Of a DNA stretch of 64,000 bases, positions 8,416 to 17,612 are shown in pieces; the first letter of the stretch is position 1, and each line of letters begins with the position of its first letter. Source of the stretch: an uncultured Roseburia sp. (GTDB lineage: Bacteria > Bacillota > Clostridia > Lachnospirales > Lachnospiraceae). The position numbers and the translations under genes are program-made. Under the pieces are notes generated by a model that made no database searches, was not told where the DNA came from, and saw nothing but the letters and a program-made list of their open reading frames with translations. The stretch covers positions 1-64,000 of the forward strand of contig CAKREH010000002.1 of NCBI GenBank assembly GCA_934317215.1, given 5' to 3'.

Positions 8416-10560
8416 TTATTGCTTATCTATCTGCTGTATTAAATAATGCCAAATCTTTTCACCAGCATTCTCGTTTATATTTTCTATTCCTTTACAAAAA
8501 CTATTTCTTCTTTTTTCTCTATTAATATCATCCCCTTTTCGAACAAGTTCAATAAACTGTTTCAGAGAGCAAGTTCTTCCGTTATATATATATCGTCGTA
8601 TATCATCCTCTACTCCTGTATTGTTCTTCATGATTTCACTGTCAAAATATGTTGAGAGCCATACAACTTCATCTGTTTCCATATCTATTGCACAAATGTT
8701 TTTCGCTTTATAGGGGAATAAATATATTTTTCCATTATATAATTTATAACGATCATACAATGCTTGTTCATCTTCTGTCTTCCAACACATGATTTCTTTC
8801 ACAATACCTTCTGATAATTCTATTTTTATGCAAACACGTGCAGCATTTGGCACTAGCCAAATATTCTCATTTTCATAGACAATATCGCAGAATTGTAATT
8901 CTTGAGAAACACTTGACATGTTTTCCATATATATTAATTCATAAAAACAATTGTTTTCCATATCCCATTTTACTAATTTTCCCTGCTCTTTTGGTAAAAT
9001 CCAACACACTTTTTCAATCGGGGTAATCGCCACCAATCCCTTTTCCTTCATAGGGACTTCGACATAATCAAAACAATCATTTTCTATATCATATATTGAA
9101 ATTACTGAAGCCACAAAACATGGCTGATATATCTTATTTTGGAATTTCTTTGCTTCACCAAACAATGGAATTTTTCCAAAATTTCTAAATGACATTAAAT
9201 CCCTTTTATACGCAGATTCCAGTATCATAACTTTTCTCGTGTTTAAATCAATCCTATACATTTCTTTACCAAAAAAAATAGGAAATAACCACAGATACTC
9301 ATTATTGAGTACGGGAGTATATTCGTTTTTTTTCCTTTCCGGCAAATCAATATAACTTACCTGCATATTTTTTTTTGAGAACACTCCAATCCTTTGCGCC
9401 ATACACGGAATAAAATAAAAATATTGTTCATTCTTGACAGATCTGATATATAGATTTTTCAGAGTACATTTTTCTCTCTGAAAACATGCCTGCCATCTAA
9501 TTTTCTGTGTTATCATATCTATAACATATAAATTATTATCATTTATACTTGTCATCCATATGTCTGTTCCATCAATTTCTGCTCCAAGTGTTTTTATAAA
9601 ATGGTTGTCTCCTTTATCATCCTCTTTCCACTCTTCTGTATCATATATTGGTTTTCCTGTGATACCATATAATTGTACTACTGAACTCTCTATGTCTCCA
9701 ATATATGCATCACTAAGAACAATGGTTCTATCTACATCAGATGTCTCATCATATATTACATATTGCAATTTTTTTACATACTCTACAAGTTGTATGTAAT
9801 TTTTCGCCAATTGTTCATTTACTTGTTCCGCCGTTGCTGTGCTTAATGGATGTGGTCTCCATAAAAGAACTACATCCTCATATTCTGCCATTACGCCCAG
9901 CACATACTTTACCTCATCAACTATTGTACCATCATATATTTTTCTCAAATGCGTATTATATAAAAATACTTTTTTTCCCTGCAATTTGTCTTTCCACTCA
10001 TCCGGGATCAAAATTTCCTTTGTCTTACATATTTTTTTTACTCTGTCAAACTTTGGCGATCCCATTGCAACTATTTTTTCTGCAGAATGATATTTAAGAT
10101 ATACCTTTCTTATATCCTCAGACTGAACAATTGTTCTCCATGAATAAAAAACCGCCGGCAACTCACAAAAATGCTCTTGCATTGCTTCTCCAGCTTTTGT
10201 AACAAAATATGGAATATATACAAGATGATCCGTATATTTTATTAATTCTTTGCTATAATATTGAGGCAAAATCTGTGTAATCTTATTGGTTCCATCATAA
10301 GGATTATGTATAAAAATAATATCCATTTTTTCAAATACAAATTCTTTATAAAACGTCTCTTTCACATAATCTGGATACTGTCCATTTTCACAAACAAGCT
10401 GTTTCTCCTCACCCTGACTTTTTCTCTCATAATATGGCACTGAAACAACTGTCACCTTACACCTGTTATCTGCTACAGCAGCTTTATATACACTATCAAA
10501 CGCATCCCACATAGATGCTTTATATGGTAAAAAAAGTACATTATATTTATCATTTTTCAT
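8416..10560 (-). CDS. CDP-glycerol glycerophosphotransferase-like protein fused to a repeat domain
   Basis: This is a 714-residue two-part protein. Residues about 1-340 resemble the GT-B fold of CDP-glycerol:polyglycerophosphate transferases (TagB/TagF type): FLPYKASMWDAF, VAMGSPKFDRV, LLWRPHPLSTAT (the RPHP motif) and SDAYIGDIESSVVQLYG. Residues about 350-640 contain repeated short beta units built around W/Y and I/V (IWMTSINDNNLYVID, LYIRSV, LWLFPIFFGKEMYRID, IYLFPYKAKNICAID), which look like a WD/PQQ-type propeller. This second half is not part of typical transferases. It probably moves a phosphopolyol or phospho-headgroup onto the glycan, with the propeller binding a partner. Both the substrate and the propeller fold are inferred. 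Confidence 0.72.
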   Translation of the reverse strand: MKNDKYNVLFLPYKASMWDAFDSVYKAAVADNRCKVTVVSVPYYERKSQGEEKQLVCENGQYPDYVKETFYKEFVFEKMDIIFIHNPYDGTNKITQILPQYYSKELIKYTDHLVYIPYFVTKAGEAMQEHFCELPAVFYSWRTIVQSEDIRKVYLKYHSAEKIVAMGSPKFDRVKKICKTKEILIPDEWKDKLQGKKVFLYNTHLRKIYDGTIVDEVKYVLGVMAEYEDVVLLWRPHPLSTATAEQVNEQLAKNYIQLVEYVKKLQYVIYDETSDVDRTIVLSDAYIGDIESSVVQLYGITGKPIYDTEEWKEDDKGDNHFIKTLGAEIDGTDIWMTSINDNNLYVIDMITQKIRWQACFQREKCTLKNLYIRSVKNEQYFYFIPCMAQRIGVFSKKNMQVSYIDLPERKKNEYTPVLNNEYLWLFPIFFGKEMYRIDLNTRKVMILESAYKRDLMSFRNFGKIPLFGEAKKFQNKIYQPCFVASVISIYDIENDCFDYVEVPMKEKGLVAITPIEKVCWILPKEQGKLVKWDMENNCFYELIYMENMSSVSQELQFCDIVYENENIWLVPNAARVCIKIELSEGIVKEIMCWKTEDEQALYDRYKLYNGKIYLFPYKAKNICAIDMETDEVVWLSTYFDSEIMKNNTGVEDDIRRYIYNGRTCSLKQFIELVRKGDDINREKRRNSFCKGIENINENAGEKIWHYLIQQIDKQ

Positions 10561-10604
10561 ATATCCTTCATTCCTTGAAAATAGTTTTACACTATTTTCA
10601 TTGT

Positions 10605-11708
10605 TTATTTTTCAATTCTTTTTTTCAATTCTCGTATATCGTTTTTATAATTTTCTGCCTGAAATGTTTCCATATTCTCCCACCATGTCGACGCATAGTG
10701 ATGAATTGCATATGTATGATTCGTAACTGTTATATCCTTAGTATTCCAAAAAGCAGGTGCTAAAACCTCACTTGGATACACTACAACTCCATCTCTGCAT
10801 TGAAACCTATTGTTTAAAACAAATCCTTTTTGCTTCATGACTTGTGTTTGATACACAGAACAAGAAGTTCTATTGTATTCTCCTCTTCCATTTTTAAAAT
10901 TCATCGAATCATATAGTTCTCTAATTTGCCCAATTATGTTTTCCCCTTTTATTGCTCCAACTCCAGGCCCAAATCCAATATAATTGTTTTGCTCAAATCC
11001 ACAAAACATTCGATTATATAACAGTTCATCCAAAGATTTTATTAGTTCAACATCTGTATCTAAATAAATCCCACCAAATTGTTCCAAAATATCCAGCCGT
11101 GCATAATCTGATACAAATGCCCATTTTCCTGCCTCATATGCCTGCGAAACAAATTTTGATTTTTTCGTATCATAATTGGTTTCATCCCAACGTACAATCT
11201 CATAATCTGGGCAATAATATTTCCATGTTTGCATATATTCTGCTAATTGAGGTGGAATATTTTTTCCCCCAAACCAACAATAATGAATCACTTTCGGAAT
11301 CAGGGGAACATCTGCATATTTGTACGGTTCAAATTGCGTTGTTTCATATGTATTATCTAGAAGAATCTCTAAATAACACACTGTTCCATTCATATGAATA
11401 TCATTATCCATCTGTTCTAGCATTTCTTTCCAATAAATACTCGTTATTAGAACAATATCATGCTTTTCATGGATTTTTGAAAAGTGTGAATATGACATAA
11501 TCAAAAATTCTTTTTTATTAATTATTTTTTTTCTTCCATTCTTGGCCAAATCATTATCAATAAAACCAACTAATCTACTCTCTAACCCAAGCCCTGAATA
11601 TTTTTCAAAAAATCTTTCCGCCTGCTGTCCACTTCCAAAACAGTAGAACCTTTTATTCTCAAGTGCTTGTATAAATGAACTAATTCCGCTATTTAAAACT
11701 TTAACCAT
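10605..11708 (-). CDS. GT32 (OCH1-like) glycosyltransferase with N-terminal G-x-G module
   Basis: The protein has about 367 residues. An N-terminal module (about 20-120) reads FYCFGSGQQAERFF, LVGFIDND and DIVLITSIYWKEM. The catalytic domain is a DXD-type capsular/OCH1-like glycosyltransferase: PKVIHYCWFGGKNIP, YEIVRWDETNYD, AFVSDYARLDIL and GGIYLDTDVELI (the DXD). Its C-terminus has IHHYASTWWE. It is very like the gene at 14942 and related to the one at 12819; the three alternate with FkbM methyltransferases. The start at 11708 follows GGGAG; a longer frame to 11720 nearly touches the previous stop. Acts on a nucleotide-sugar donor; sugar unknown. Confidence 0.87.
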   Translation of the reverse strand: MVKVLNSGISSFIQALENKRFYCFGSGQQAERFFEKYSGLGLESRLVGFIDNDLAKNGRKKIINKKEFLIMSYSHFSKIHEKHDIVLITSIYWKEMLEQMDNDIHMNGTVCYLEILLDNTYETTQFEPYKYADVPLIPKVIHYCWFGGKNIPPQLAEYMQTWKYYCPDYEIVRWDETNYDTKKSKFVSQAYEAGKWAFVSDYARLDILEQFGGIYLDTDVELIKSLDELLYNRMFCGFEQNNYIGFGPGVGAIKGENIIGQIRELYDSMNFKNGRGEYNRTSCSVYQTQVMKQKGFVLNNRFQCRDGVVVYPSEVLAPAFWNTKDITVTNHTYAIHHYASTWWENMETFQAENYKNDIRELKKRIEK

Positions 11709-11722
11709 AAATTCTCCCACTT

Positions 11723-12787
11723 TTATATAGCATACAGTACTGTCTCACAATATCCATAAGAATACTGACGTATATAAAATTTATATTCAGGGACCAAATC
11801 CACTATATAGTTTGGAATATCAATAATATCTTCTGGTTTATGATAAATGCTTATTGCCAGCTTAGGTTTATATTTCTGTATTAAATATTTTGCACCTCGT
11901 AAGGCACGCAATTCCGCCCCTTCAATATCCATTTTAATAAAACTCACCCTATCTTTTATTACTTCATCCATTGCTGTAACTTGTACCTTTACCACATCAT
12001 TGTTTGATTCCAACAAACCATTTTCTTCAATTATGCATGATTCCATATCGCCGGTTGCTGAAAATATCAATGTATCTGTTTTATCCCATAATCCTTTTTT
12101 TATCAATACTACATCACAATTCGTGTTTCTTCCCATCTGTTGTTTGATTTTTCCAATATTTTCTTCATCTGGTTCAAAAGCATATATTTTTTTTACCTTA
12201 CATCTCTTCATTAATTCAAGACTTGTACTAAAATCATAACATCCTCCGTCTACAAATACCTCATCCTGAGAAAAATTTATAATATTTTTTTCAAAATATT
12301 GTTGTTTATATCTCTCCTGCTCACAAAAACTGAATAATAATAATTTTTCTTTTTTAAATCTTTTATTGAGTTTCTCCAATACTTCATTTTGATATTTCGT
12401 TGTACTGATAATTACTGCTGCGTCCGCATGATAACTGACTAACTCTTCCGGGGAAATAACTGGTATCCCACAATATCCAGACATTTGTTTTTCAGTACTC
12501 TTATCACAAATACAACTAATATGGATATTATTGCAAATTTGCATTACCTTTGAGCAGTTTTCTCCTGCGCCATAAATAATAACTTCATTTTCTTTTGCAA
12601 GTTTCTCCACCTTTTGAATAAACTCATAATAATCCTTATTTATCAAATATTGAACAAACGAATCTACATTGTTTGTAATTGCCCAGTCTAGTTTATACAT
12701 AAAAATTTTTTTTGATTCTTCATCTTCTAAGCGATCATATATTACTTTTGCCTTTTTAAAAAACTCTGCTGTCAAATTATGTTCCAT
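11723..12787 (-). CDS. FkbM-family methyltransferase with N-terminal G-x-G module
   Basis: This 354-residue protein carries the operon's module at about 65-155 (VIIYGAGENCSKVM, CICDKSTE, PVISPEELVS, AVIISTTKYQNEVL) and an FkbM methyltransferase at about 180-354 (VFVDGGCYDFSTS, YAFEPDEENI, FIKMDIEGAELRALRGA, AISIYHKPEDIIDIPNYI). It is closely similar to the gene at 13882, so the two probably arose by duplication. Only 14 bases separate it from the GT32 gene downstream. The AAGGAG ribosome site is nearly touching the ATG, which could limit translation. Role: probable O-methylation of a sugar placed by a neighbouring GT32 enzyme. Confidence 0.85.
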   Translation of the reverse strand: MEHNLTAEFFKKAKVIYDRLEDEESKKIFMYKLDWAITNNVDSFVQYLINKDYYEFIQKVEKLAKENEVIIYGAGENCSKVMQICNNIHISCICDKSTEKQMSGYCGIPVISPEELVSYHADAAVIISTTKYQNEVLEKLNKRFKKEKLLLFSFCEQERYKQQYFEKNIINFSQDEVFVDGGCYDFSTSLELMKRCKVKKIYAFEPDEENIGKIKQQMGRNTNCDVVLIKKGLWDKTDTLIFSATGDMESCIIEENGLLESNNDVVKVQVTAMDEVIKDRVSFIKMDIEGAELRALRGAKYLIQKYKPKLAISIYHKPEDIIDIPNYIVDLVPEYKFYIRQYSYGYCETVLYAI

Positions 12788-12818
12788 TCTCCTTATGCGT
12801 TATCCTTTCCTATTTTCA

Positions 12819-13811
12819 TTATTTTAACCAGCTTCCATCATAATGGTGTATTGTATAAGTACATTCTCCTATGTGTATACTTCCATCTTCTTTTATTTTT
12901 GGTGACAATACTTGCCACGGATAAACGGTCATATCATTTATGACCTGATATCCCTTTCCTATTTGATATCCAGCATGTACAAATAGTTCTGTTTCCTTTC
13001 CCATATTAGTTATAGACTCAATATTCTTTTTTAAATATAAGTCTCTTAACTTTCCAATCATCTGATTCCCGGCAACAGCCCCAAAGCCTAATCCTGAATT
13101 AATTCCTCCTGACACTTCTGTTCCAATAAATCCCTCATTTTTCCTTAATTCATCTAAGCATTTTATTACCTCTACATCTGTATCAAGATAAATTCCACCA
13201 TATTTATAGATAACATCCATCCTTACATAATCTGACACAAATGCCCATTGTTTATTCTTATATGCATTTTTTGTATATGTAACCGCTTCTATATCATAAT
13301 TATCTTCGTTCCATAATTTAATGTTATAATCTGGACAATATTTTTCCCATGATTCCATATATTTTTGAAGTCTTTTTGGAATATTATTCCTTCCAAACCA
13401 ACAATAATGAATAAACGGTGGAATTTTTAATTGATCATTCTTTTGATAAGGCATAATAAACTCTGATTTAGCAGCCTCCTTTAATAATGAATAAACTCCA
13501 TAATCATCTATATCCAAATTCTCTAAAATATTTTTTGTAACTTCTCTCCATGATGCTGTCGTAATTAATATTCCTATACTTTCATCCTCATGTCTTATCC
13601 ATTCTAATGCTTGCTGCTGCGTTATTTGCAATATACTTATTCCCGCGACTTCCATTAATCCAGATTGAGAAAACTTGCAATCTGTTACCGCTAGTATCTT
13701 TTCTAATTTTCCCATTTGCTTTAATTCATAACACATAATTCGAAAAATACTACCTGCACCAAAACAAATCACATGTTTATGTTTTCTAAGAAAACTTTCC
13801 AATGTTTCCAC
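12819..13811 (-). CDS. GT32 (OCH1-like) glycosyltransferase with N-terminal G-x-G module
   Basis: The 330-residue protein starts with GTG at 13811, 7 bases after AGGAGA. Its module (about 12-115) reads VICFGAGSIFRIM, AVTDCKFSQ, GISILQITQQQALEWI and GILITTASWREV. The catalytic part has PPFIHYCWFGRNNIPKRL, YNIKLWNEDNYD, AFVSDYVRMDVIYKYG and GGIYLDTDVEVIKCLD. It is more diverged than the genes at 10605 and 14942 and about 35 residues shorter, ending at TIHHYDGSWLK. Divergence among the three suggests different donors or acceptors, not simple dosage copies. Its sugar is unknown. Confidence 0.85.
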   Translation of the reverse strand: METLESFLRKHKHVICFGAGSIFRIMCYELKQMGKLEKILAVTDCKFSQSGLMEVAGISILQITQQQALEWIRHEDESIGILITTASWREVTKNILENLDIDDYGVYSLLKEAAKSEFIMPYQKNDQLKIPPFIHYCWFGRNNIPKRLQKYMESWEKYCPDYNIKLWNEDNYDIEAVTYTKNAYKNKQWAFVSDYVRMDVIYKYGGIYLDTDVEVIKCLDELRKNEGFIGTEVSGGINSGLGFGAVAGNQMIGKLRDLYLKKNIESITNMGKETELFVHAGYQIGKGYQVINDMTVYPWQVLSPKIKEDGSIHIGECTYTIHHYDGSWLK

Positions 13812-13881
13812 AATTTATCTCCTGCCAAAAGAAATAACATATTTATCTCAAAATTTAAAAATCATATATTTTTCCTACTTA

Positions 13882-14931
13882 TCACACCACTGCATATAAT
13901 ACCGTTTCCGCTGCTGAATAGGAATAATGTCTAATCCAAAATTTATACTCTGGAACCATTTCCAATATATAAGCTGGAATATCAATAGTATCTTCCGGTT
14001 TATGGTAAATACAAATTGCCAATTTGGGTTTATATTTCTGAATAATCTTTTTTGCCCCTTCTAAAGCGCAAAGTTCTGATCCCTCAATATCCATCTTTAT
14101 AAACGTTACCCTATCATCAATAACCTCATCTAATGCTACCACTTCTATCGTGTCTTCCCCTTCATTTGAAACATATGACAAAATATCCCCACTAGCATTA
14201 AAATGCAAATTATCTGATTTATTCCACAATCCCTTATCTGACAAAATTATATTATCATAATTATTCTCAGATATTTTTCTTTCAACTTTCTCAAAATTTT
14301 CCTTGTCAGGTTCAAATGCATAAATTTTATCTGGTTTGCATTTACTTATTAATATTTCACTCGTCTCAAGATCGTAGCAGCCACCATCTACAAATATTTC
14401 TCCATCTTCCAATTTTATAATACTTTGATCAAAATACTGTGATTTAATCCACGAAATTTGCTCGTTATTTGCCAACGGTATTATTTTATCTTTTTTATAA
14501 TATTGACTCAAAAATTTTACTACTTCATCAAGGTAATTTGTTGTACTAACAACCACATATGCATCTCTATACTTGTTAATCAATTCTTCTGGGGAAATAA
14601 CTTTTACCCCATCATATCCCATTTTCTGCTTAATCTCATCTCTGTCACAAATAATAGAAACATCCTTTTTATAAATTTTACACATATTTAATGCAATTTT
14701 ACAATTAACACCAGCCCCATAAACAATAATGTCAACATTTGGTTCAATTTTCTTTATCCGTTTTCCAAATTCTTCAAATCTATCTTTCAGAATATCATAA
14801 ATATACAATTCATCATCTGTAAACGAATATAATAATTTATTTTTAAAAATTTGCCTGGATTCGTCATCCATTAATTTCATGTAAATTTTTTTTGCATTTT
14901 CAATAGTATTACTTGATATACTGGTCACCAT
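13882..14931 (-). CDS. FkbM-family methyltransferase with N-terminal G-x-G module
   Basis: This 349-residue paralogue of the gene at 11723 has the module at about 65-155 (DIIVYGAGVNCKIAL, SIICDRDEI, VKVISPEELINK, YVVVSTTNYLDEVV) and a C-terminal FkbM domain (IFVDGGCYDLETS, YAFEPDKENF, TFIKMDIEGSELCALEGA, AICIYHKPEDTIDIPAYI). A GAGGATAAC site precedes the ATG. A gap of 70 AT-rich bases separates it from the GT32 gene at 12819; I see no clear promoter there. Probable sugar O-methyltransferase; acceptor unknown. Confidence 0.85.
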   Translation of the reverse strand: MVTSISSNTIENAKKIYMKLMDDESRQIFKNKLLYSFTDDELYIYDILKDRFEEFGKRIKKIEPNVDIIVYGAGVNCKIALNMCKIYKKDVSIICDRDEIKQKMGYDGVKVISPEELINKYRDAYVVVSTTNYLDEVVKFLSQYYKKDKIIPLANNEQISWIKSQYFDQSIIKLEDGEIFVDGGCYDLETSEILISKCKPDKIYAFEPDKENFEKVERKISENNYDNIILSDKGLWNKSDNLHFNASGDILSYVSNEGEDTIEVVALDEVIDDRVTFIKMDIEGSELCALEGAKKIIQKYKPKLAICIYHKPEDTIDIPAYILEMVPEYKFWIRHYSYSAAETVLYAVV

Positions 14932-14941
14932 AATGTTATCC

Positions 14942-16039
14942 TCACTTTATCCTTAATTTATATTTTTGCAAATTATCTCTCAATATATTCATGCCTGTTG
15001 TTGCTTCATCATCCCACCATGTTGATGAATAATGATGTATGGAATATGTGTTTTCTGTAATATGTATCTCATCTCCCAATAAATTTTGTGGTGCTAAAAC
15101 CTCACTTGGATATAAGGCAATCTTATCTTTACATTGGTACACATTTGAAACAGAAAATCCCCTCTTAACCATTGCTTGTAACTGGTAAACAGCACATGCT
15201 GTCTGGTTATATTTTCCATCTTTATTTACAAAATCCATATTATTATACCATTCCATTAATTCAGCTAAAACATCATGTCCTGCGATTGCTCCAAAACCCA
15301 ATCCAAAATTAACGTAATTATTCTGTTCGAATCCACAGTACATTTCGTCATACAGTAAGTCGTCCAAATTTTTTATAAGCTCAACATCTGTATCTAAATA
15401 AATGCCTCCATATTGATGTATAATATCTAATCTAGCATAATCAGATACAAAAGCCCATTTTCCTGCATCATATGCTTGTTTCATATATCTCGATTTTGTA
15501 ACATCATAATTTGTTTCATCCCAACGTATAATTTCATATTCTGGACAATACCTGTGCCAACTTTCTATATAACTTAAAAATTGAGCTGGAATATCTCCCC
15601 GTCCAAACCAACAATAATGTATCACTTTGGGAATCTTTGGTCTATCTGCATATGTCTTTTTAAAGTATTGTGGTATGAATGCATCTTCTATAAAAAAATC
15701 AACATAACATTCCATATCATTCAATTGGGGCTCTGCGTCCATTTGCTCTATCATTTTATGACAATACATGCTTGTAGTAAGCACTATACTATCTTGTCCT
15801 CGTATCTCTAAAAACTTTTGAAAAGAACAAATTGGCATTTCTACACCATTTATCACAATAATTGTTCCATTTTTTTCCTGTGCATTATCTATAAATCCAC
15901 TTATGTTACCTTCCATATGCAATGAACTGTATTTCTGAAAAAAACCCTCCGCCTGTTTTCCACACCCAAAACAATAACATTCTTTTTTTTCAACTAATTT
16001 GGCAAACTGCTCTATACTACAATTTCGTATTTTTATCAT
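14942..16039 (-). CDS. GT32 (OCH1-like) glycosyltransferase with N-terminal G-x-G module
   Basis: This 365-residue near-twin of the gene at 10605 has the module at about 20-115 (CYCFGCGKQAEGFF, ISGFIDNAQ, DSIVLTTSMYCHKM), then PKVIHYCWFGRGDIPAQF, YEIIRWDETNYD, AFVSDYARLDIIHQYG and GGIYLDTDVELIKNLD. The shared stretch CGFEQNNY and the IHHYSSTWW ending also match the 10605 protein. An AGGAG site lies 9 bases upstream of the ATG. It is the first of the three GT32/FkbM pairs in transcription order. Expected to add a hexose-type sugar from a nucleotide donor; which one is unknown. Confidence 0.87.
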   Translation of the reverse strand: MIKIRNCSIEQFAKLVEKKECYCFGCGKQAEGFFQKYSSLHMEGNISGFIDNAQEKNGTIIVINGVEMPICSFQKFLEIRGQDSIVLTTSMYCHKMIEQMDAEPQLNDMECYVDFFIEDAFIPQYFKKTYADRPKIPKVIHYCWFGRGDIPAQFLSYIESWHRYCPEYEIIRWDETNYDVTKSRYMKQAYDAGKWAFVSDYARLDIIHQYGGIYLDTDVELIKNLDDLLYDEMYCGFEQNNYVNFGLGFGAIAGHDVLAELMEWYNNMDFVNKDGKYNQTACAVYQLQAMVKRGFSVSNVYQCKDKIALYPSEVLAPQNLLGDEIHITENTYSIHHYSSTWWDDEATTGMNILRDNLQKYKLRIK

Positions 16040-16109
16040 AGCACAATCTCCTAATTTAAATTTTTATAATTTTGCCTATTTTCAGCCAAATTACTATTTG
16101 ATTTTATAC

Positions 16110-16820
16110 CTACTTCATCCAGTCTTCCTTCTCTGTCACATACAATGCCTTAAAAATATCAATATCCTCCATCGTTGTAATCTTGATATTCTTTGCTGAT
16201 CCTTTTGAAAAATAAAGCTGCTTTCCAAGTTCCAGCATCAGCGTATTCGTATATACCGCATTTACAATTCCCTTCTGAAGTGCCTCCAAATGTGCCTGCA
16301 GCGCTTCACCGTACTGATATGCCTGTGGTGTCATGACCCGCATAATATCATCCCTGTGTATACTTTCCGCTCCACTGATACCATCATTTGTACGCATGAT
16401 CGTCTCCTGACAGCGGATTGCAGACAGACCACTTCCATATTTTCTGCAGGTGACAATACAATCTGAAATAATATCTGCACTTACCATCGGTCTGACTGCA
16501 TCGTGGATCAAAACAATATCATTTTTACTGCAAACCTCCTGTAGTCTTAAAAGGGCTATCCTTGCCGATGCCTGTCCGTTTTCCCCACCGCCAACGATCC
16601 ATTTTAATTTATCGATTCCATACTGACGCGCATATGCCTGTAAAATTTCTTCCCAGCCATCCAGACAGGATACAATGATTCCATCAATATCCGGATGTTT
16701 CTGAAATGCTTCCAGTGTATAAATAATAACAGGTTTGTCATAGACGTTCATAAACTGCTTTGGGATATCCTGTTCTGTTCGCCTTCCACTTCCCCCTGCA
16801 AGTATTAACGCGATATTCAT
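16110..16820 (-). CDS. IspD/TarI-like cytidylyltransferase
   Basis: This 236-residue protein belongs to the IspD family of CTP transferases, which includes MEP cytidylyltransferase (isoprenoids) and TarI (CDP-ribitol). The CTP loop is ALILAGGSGRR with DIPKQF following, and the second motif IHDAVRP is intact, so it should be active. It is in a glycan operon, so a CDP-polyol or CDP-sugar product is more likely than isoprenoid synthesis. No TarJ-like reductase is nearby. It overlaps the previous paralogue by 4 bases (ATGA-type coupling), which suggests the two may work as a pair. Confidence 0.83.
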   Translation of the reverse strand: MNIALILAGGSGRRTEQDIPKQFMNVYDKPVIIYTLEAFQKHPDIDGIIVSCLDGWEEILQAYARQYGIDKLKWIVGGGENGQASARIALLRLQEVCSKNDIVLIHDAVRPMVSADIISDCIVTCRKYGSGLSAIRCQETIMRTNDGISGAESIHRDDIMRVMTPQAYQYGEALQAHLEALQKGIVNAVYTNTLMLELGKQLYFSKGSAKNIKITTMEDIDIFKALYVTEKEDWMK

Positions 16821-17542
16821 TCGTATTCCTCTGTCTTTTCTTCTATTTTCTTTTTCATATGGTAAAGAGCTTTAAACATCTCCACGTCTTCCACAGTATT
16901 AATCTTAATATTTAAATCAGAACCCCTGGAAAAATGGATCGTCTCACCCAGTTTTGCAATCATACTGTTGTTATCCACACTATGCGATAATTGCTCCGCT
17001 CTGGCTCTTTCGTGCATCCTGATCAGATATTCCAGTCTATATGCCTGCGGTGTCTGTATTCTCCGAAAATCATATCTGGAAATACTTTCCTTACCTGTCA
17101 TGCCGTCCTGCGTAAGCATAATGGTATCCATTGATCTGACAGCAGCAACTCCCATCCCCTTCTCTTTGCAGACACGAATACTGTCTGATATAAGTTCCTC
17201 TGTCACAAGCGGTCTGATCGCATCATGGATAATAATGATTTCATCCATTGCAGAATGCTCTTTCAGCCACCGAATGCCCTGCCAGCTTGACTCCTGCGCA
17301 TCAATACCACCCTCCACAATCTCAGAAAGCTTTGAAATATTAAACTGCTTTGCATATGCTCTGACCATCTCCTGCCATCCAGCCAGACAGGAAACAACAA
17401 TCCGATCTATCTGTGGATGTTTTTCAAATATCTGAAGCGTATATACAATTAACGGTTTATTTTCAACTACCACAAATTGTTTTGGAATATCCATTTGAAA
17501 CCCCGGATCTACGCCTGCTGCCAATATCAATGCTGTATTCAT
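16817..17542 (-). CDS. IspD-like protein with degenerate CTP loop
   Basis: This 241-residue protein is a paralogue of the adjacent gene. The second motif IHDAIRP and the PKQF lysine are present. The first loop, however, reads AAGVDPGFQMDIPKQF, so the Gly-x-Gly-x-Arg loop of normal IspD (AAGxGxRM) has lost its Arg and second Gly. It may have weak or altered nucleotide use, or act as a partner of the 16110 protein, whose start it overlaps. It is the first intact gene after a broken module gene and a terminator, so the promoter for the whole 17.5-0.45 kb operon should lie near 17.5-17.9 kb. Function beyond the family is unknown. Confidence 0.78.
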   Translation of the reverse strand: MNTALILAAGVDPGFQMDIPKQFVVVENKPLIVYTLQIFEKHPQIDRIVVSCLAGWQEMVRAYAKQFNISKLSEIVEGGIDAQESSWQGIRWLKEHSAMDEIIIIHDAIRPLVTEELISDSIRVCKEKGMGVAAVRSMDTIMLTQDGMTGKESISRYDFRRIQTPQAYRLEYLIRMHERARAEQLSHSVDNNSMIAKLGETIHFSRGSDLNIKINTVEDVEMFKALYHMKKKIEEKTEEYE

Positions 17543-17612
17543 GTTTATTACCTTCTTTCACTCACAGTAAAATTCTTTTATATTTTAATAACCCATTTCT
17601 TTCAAATCTACA

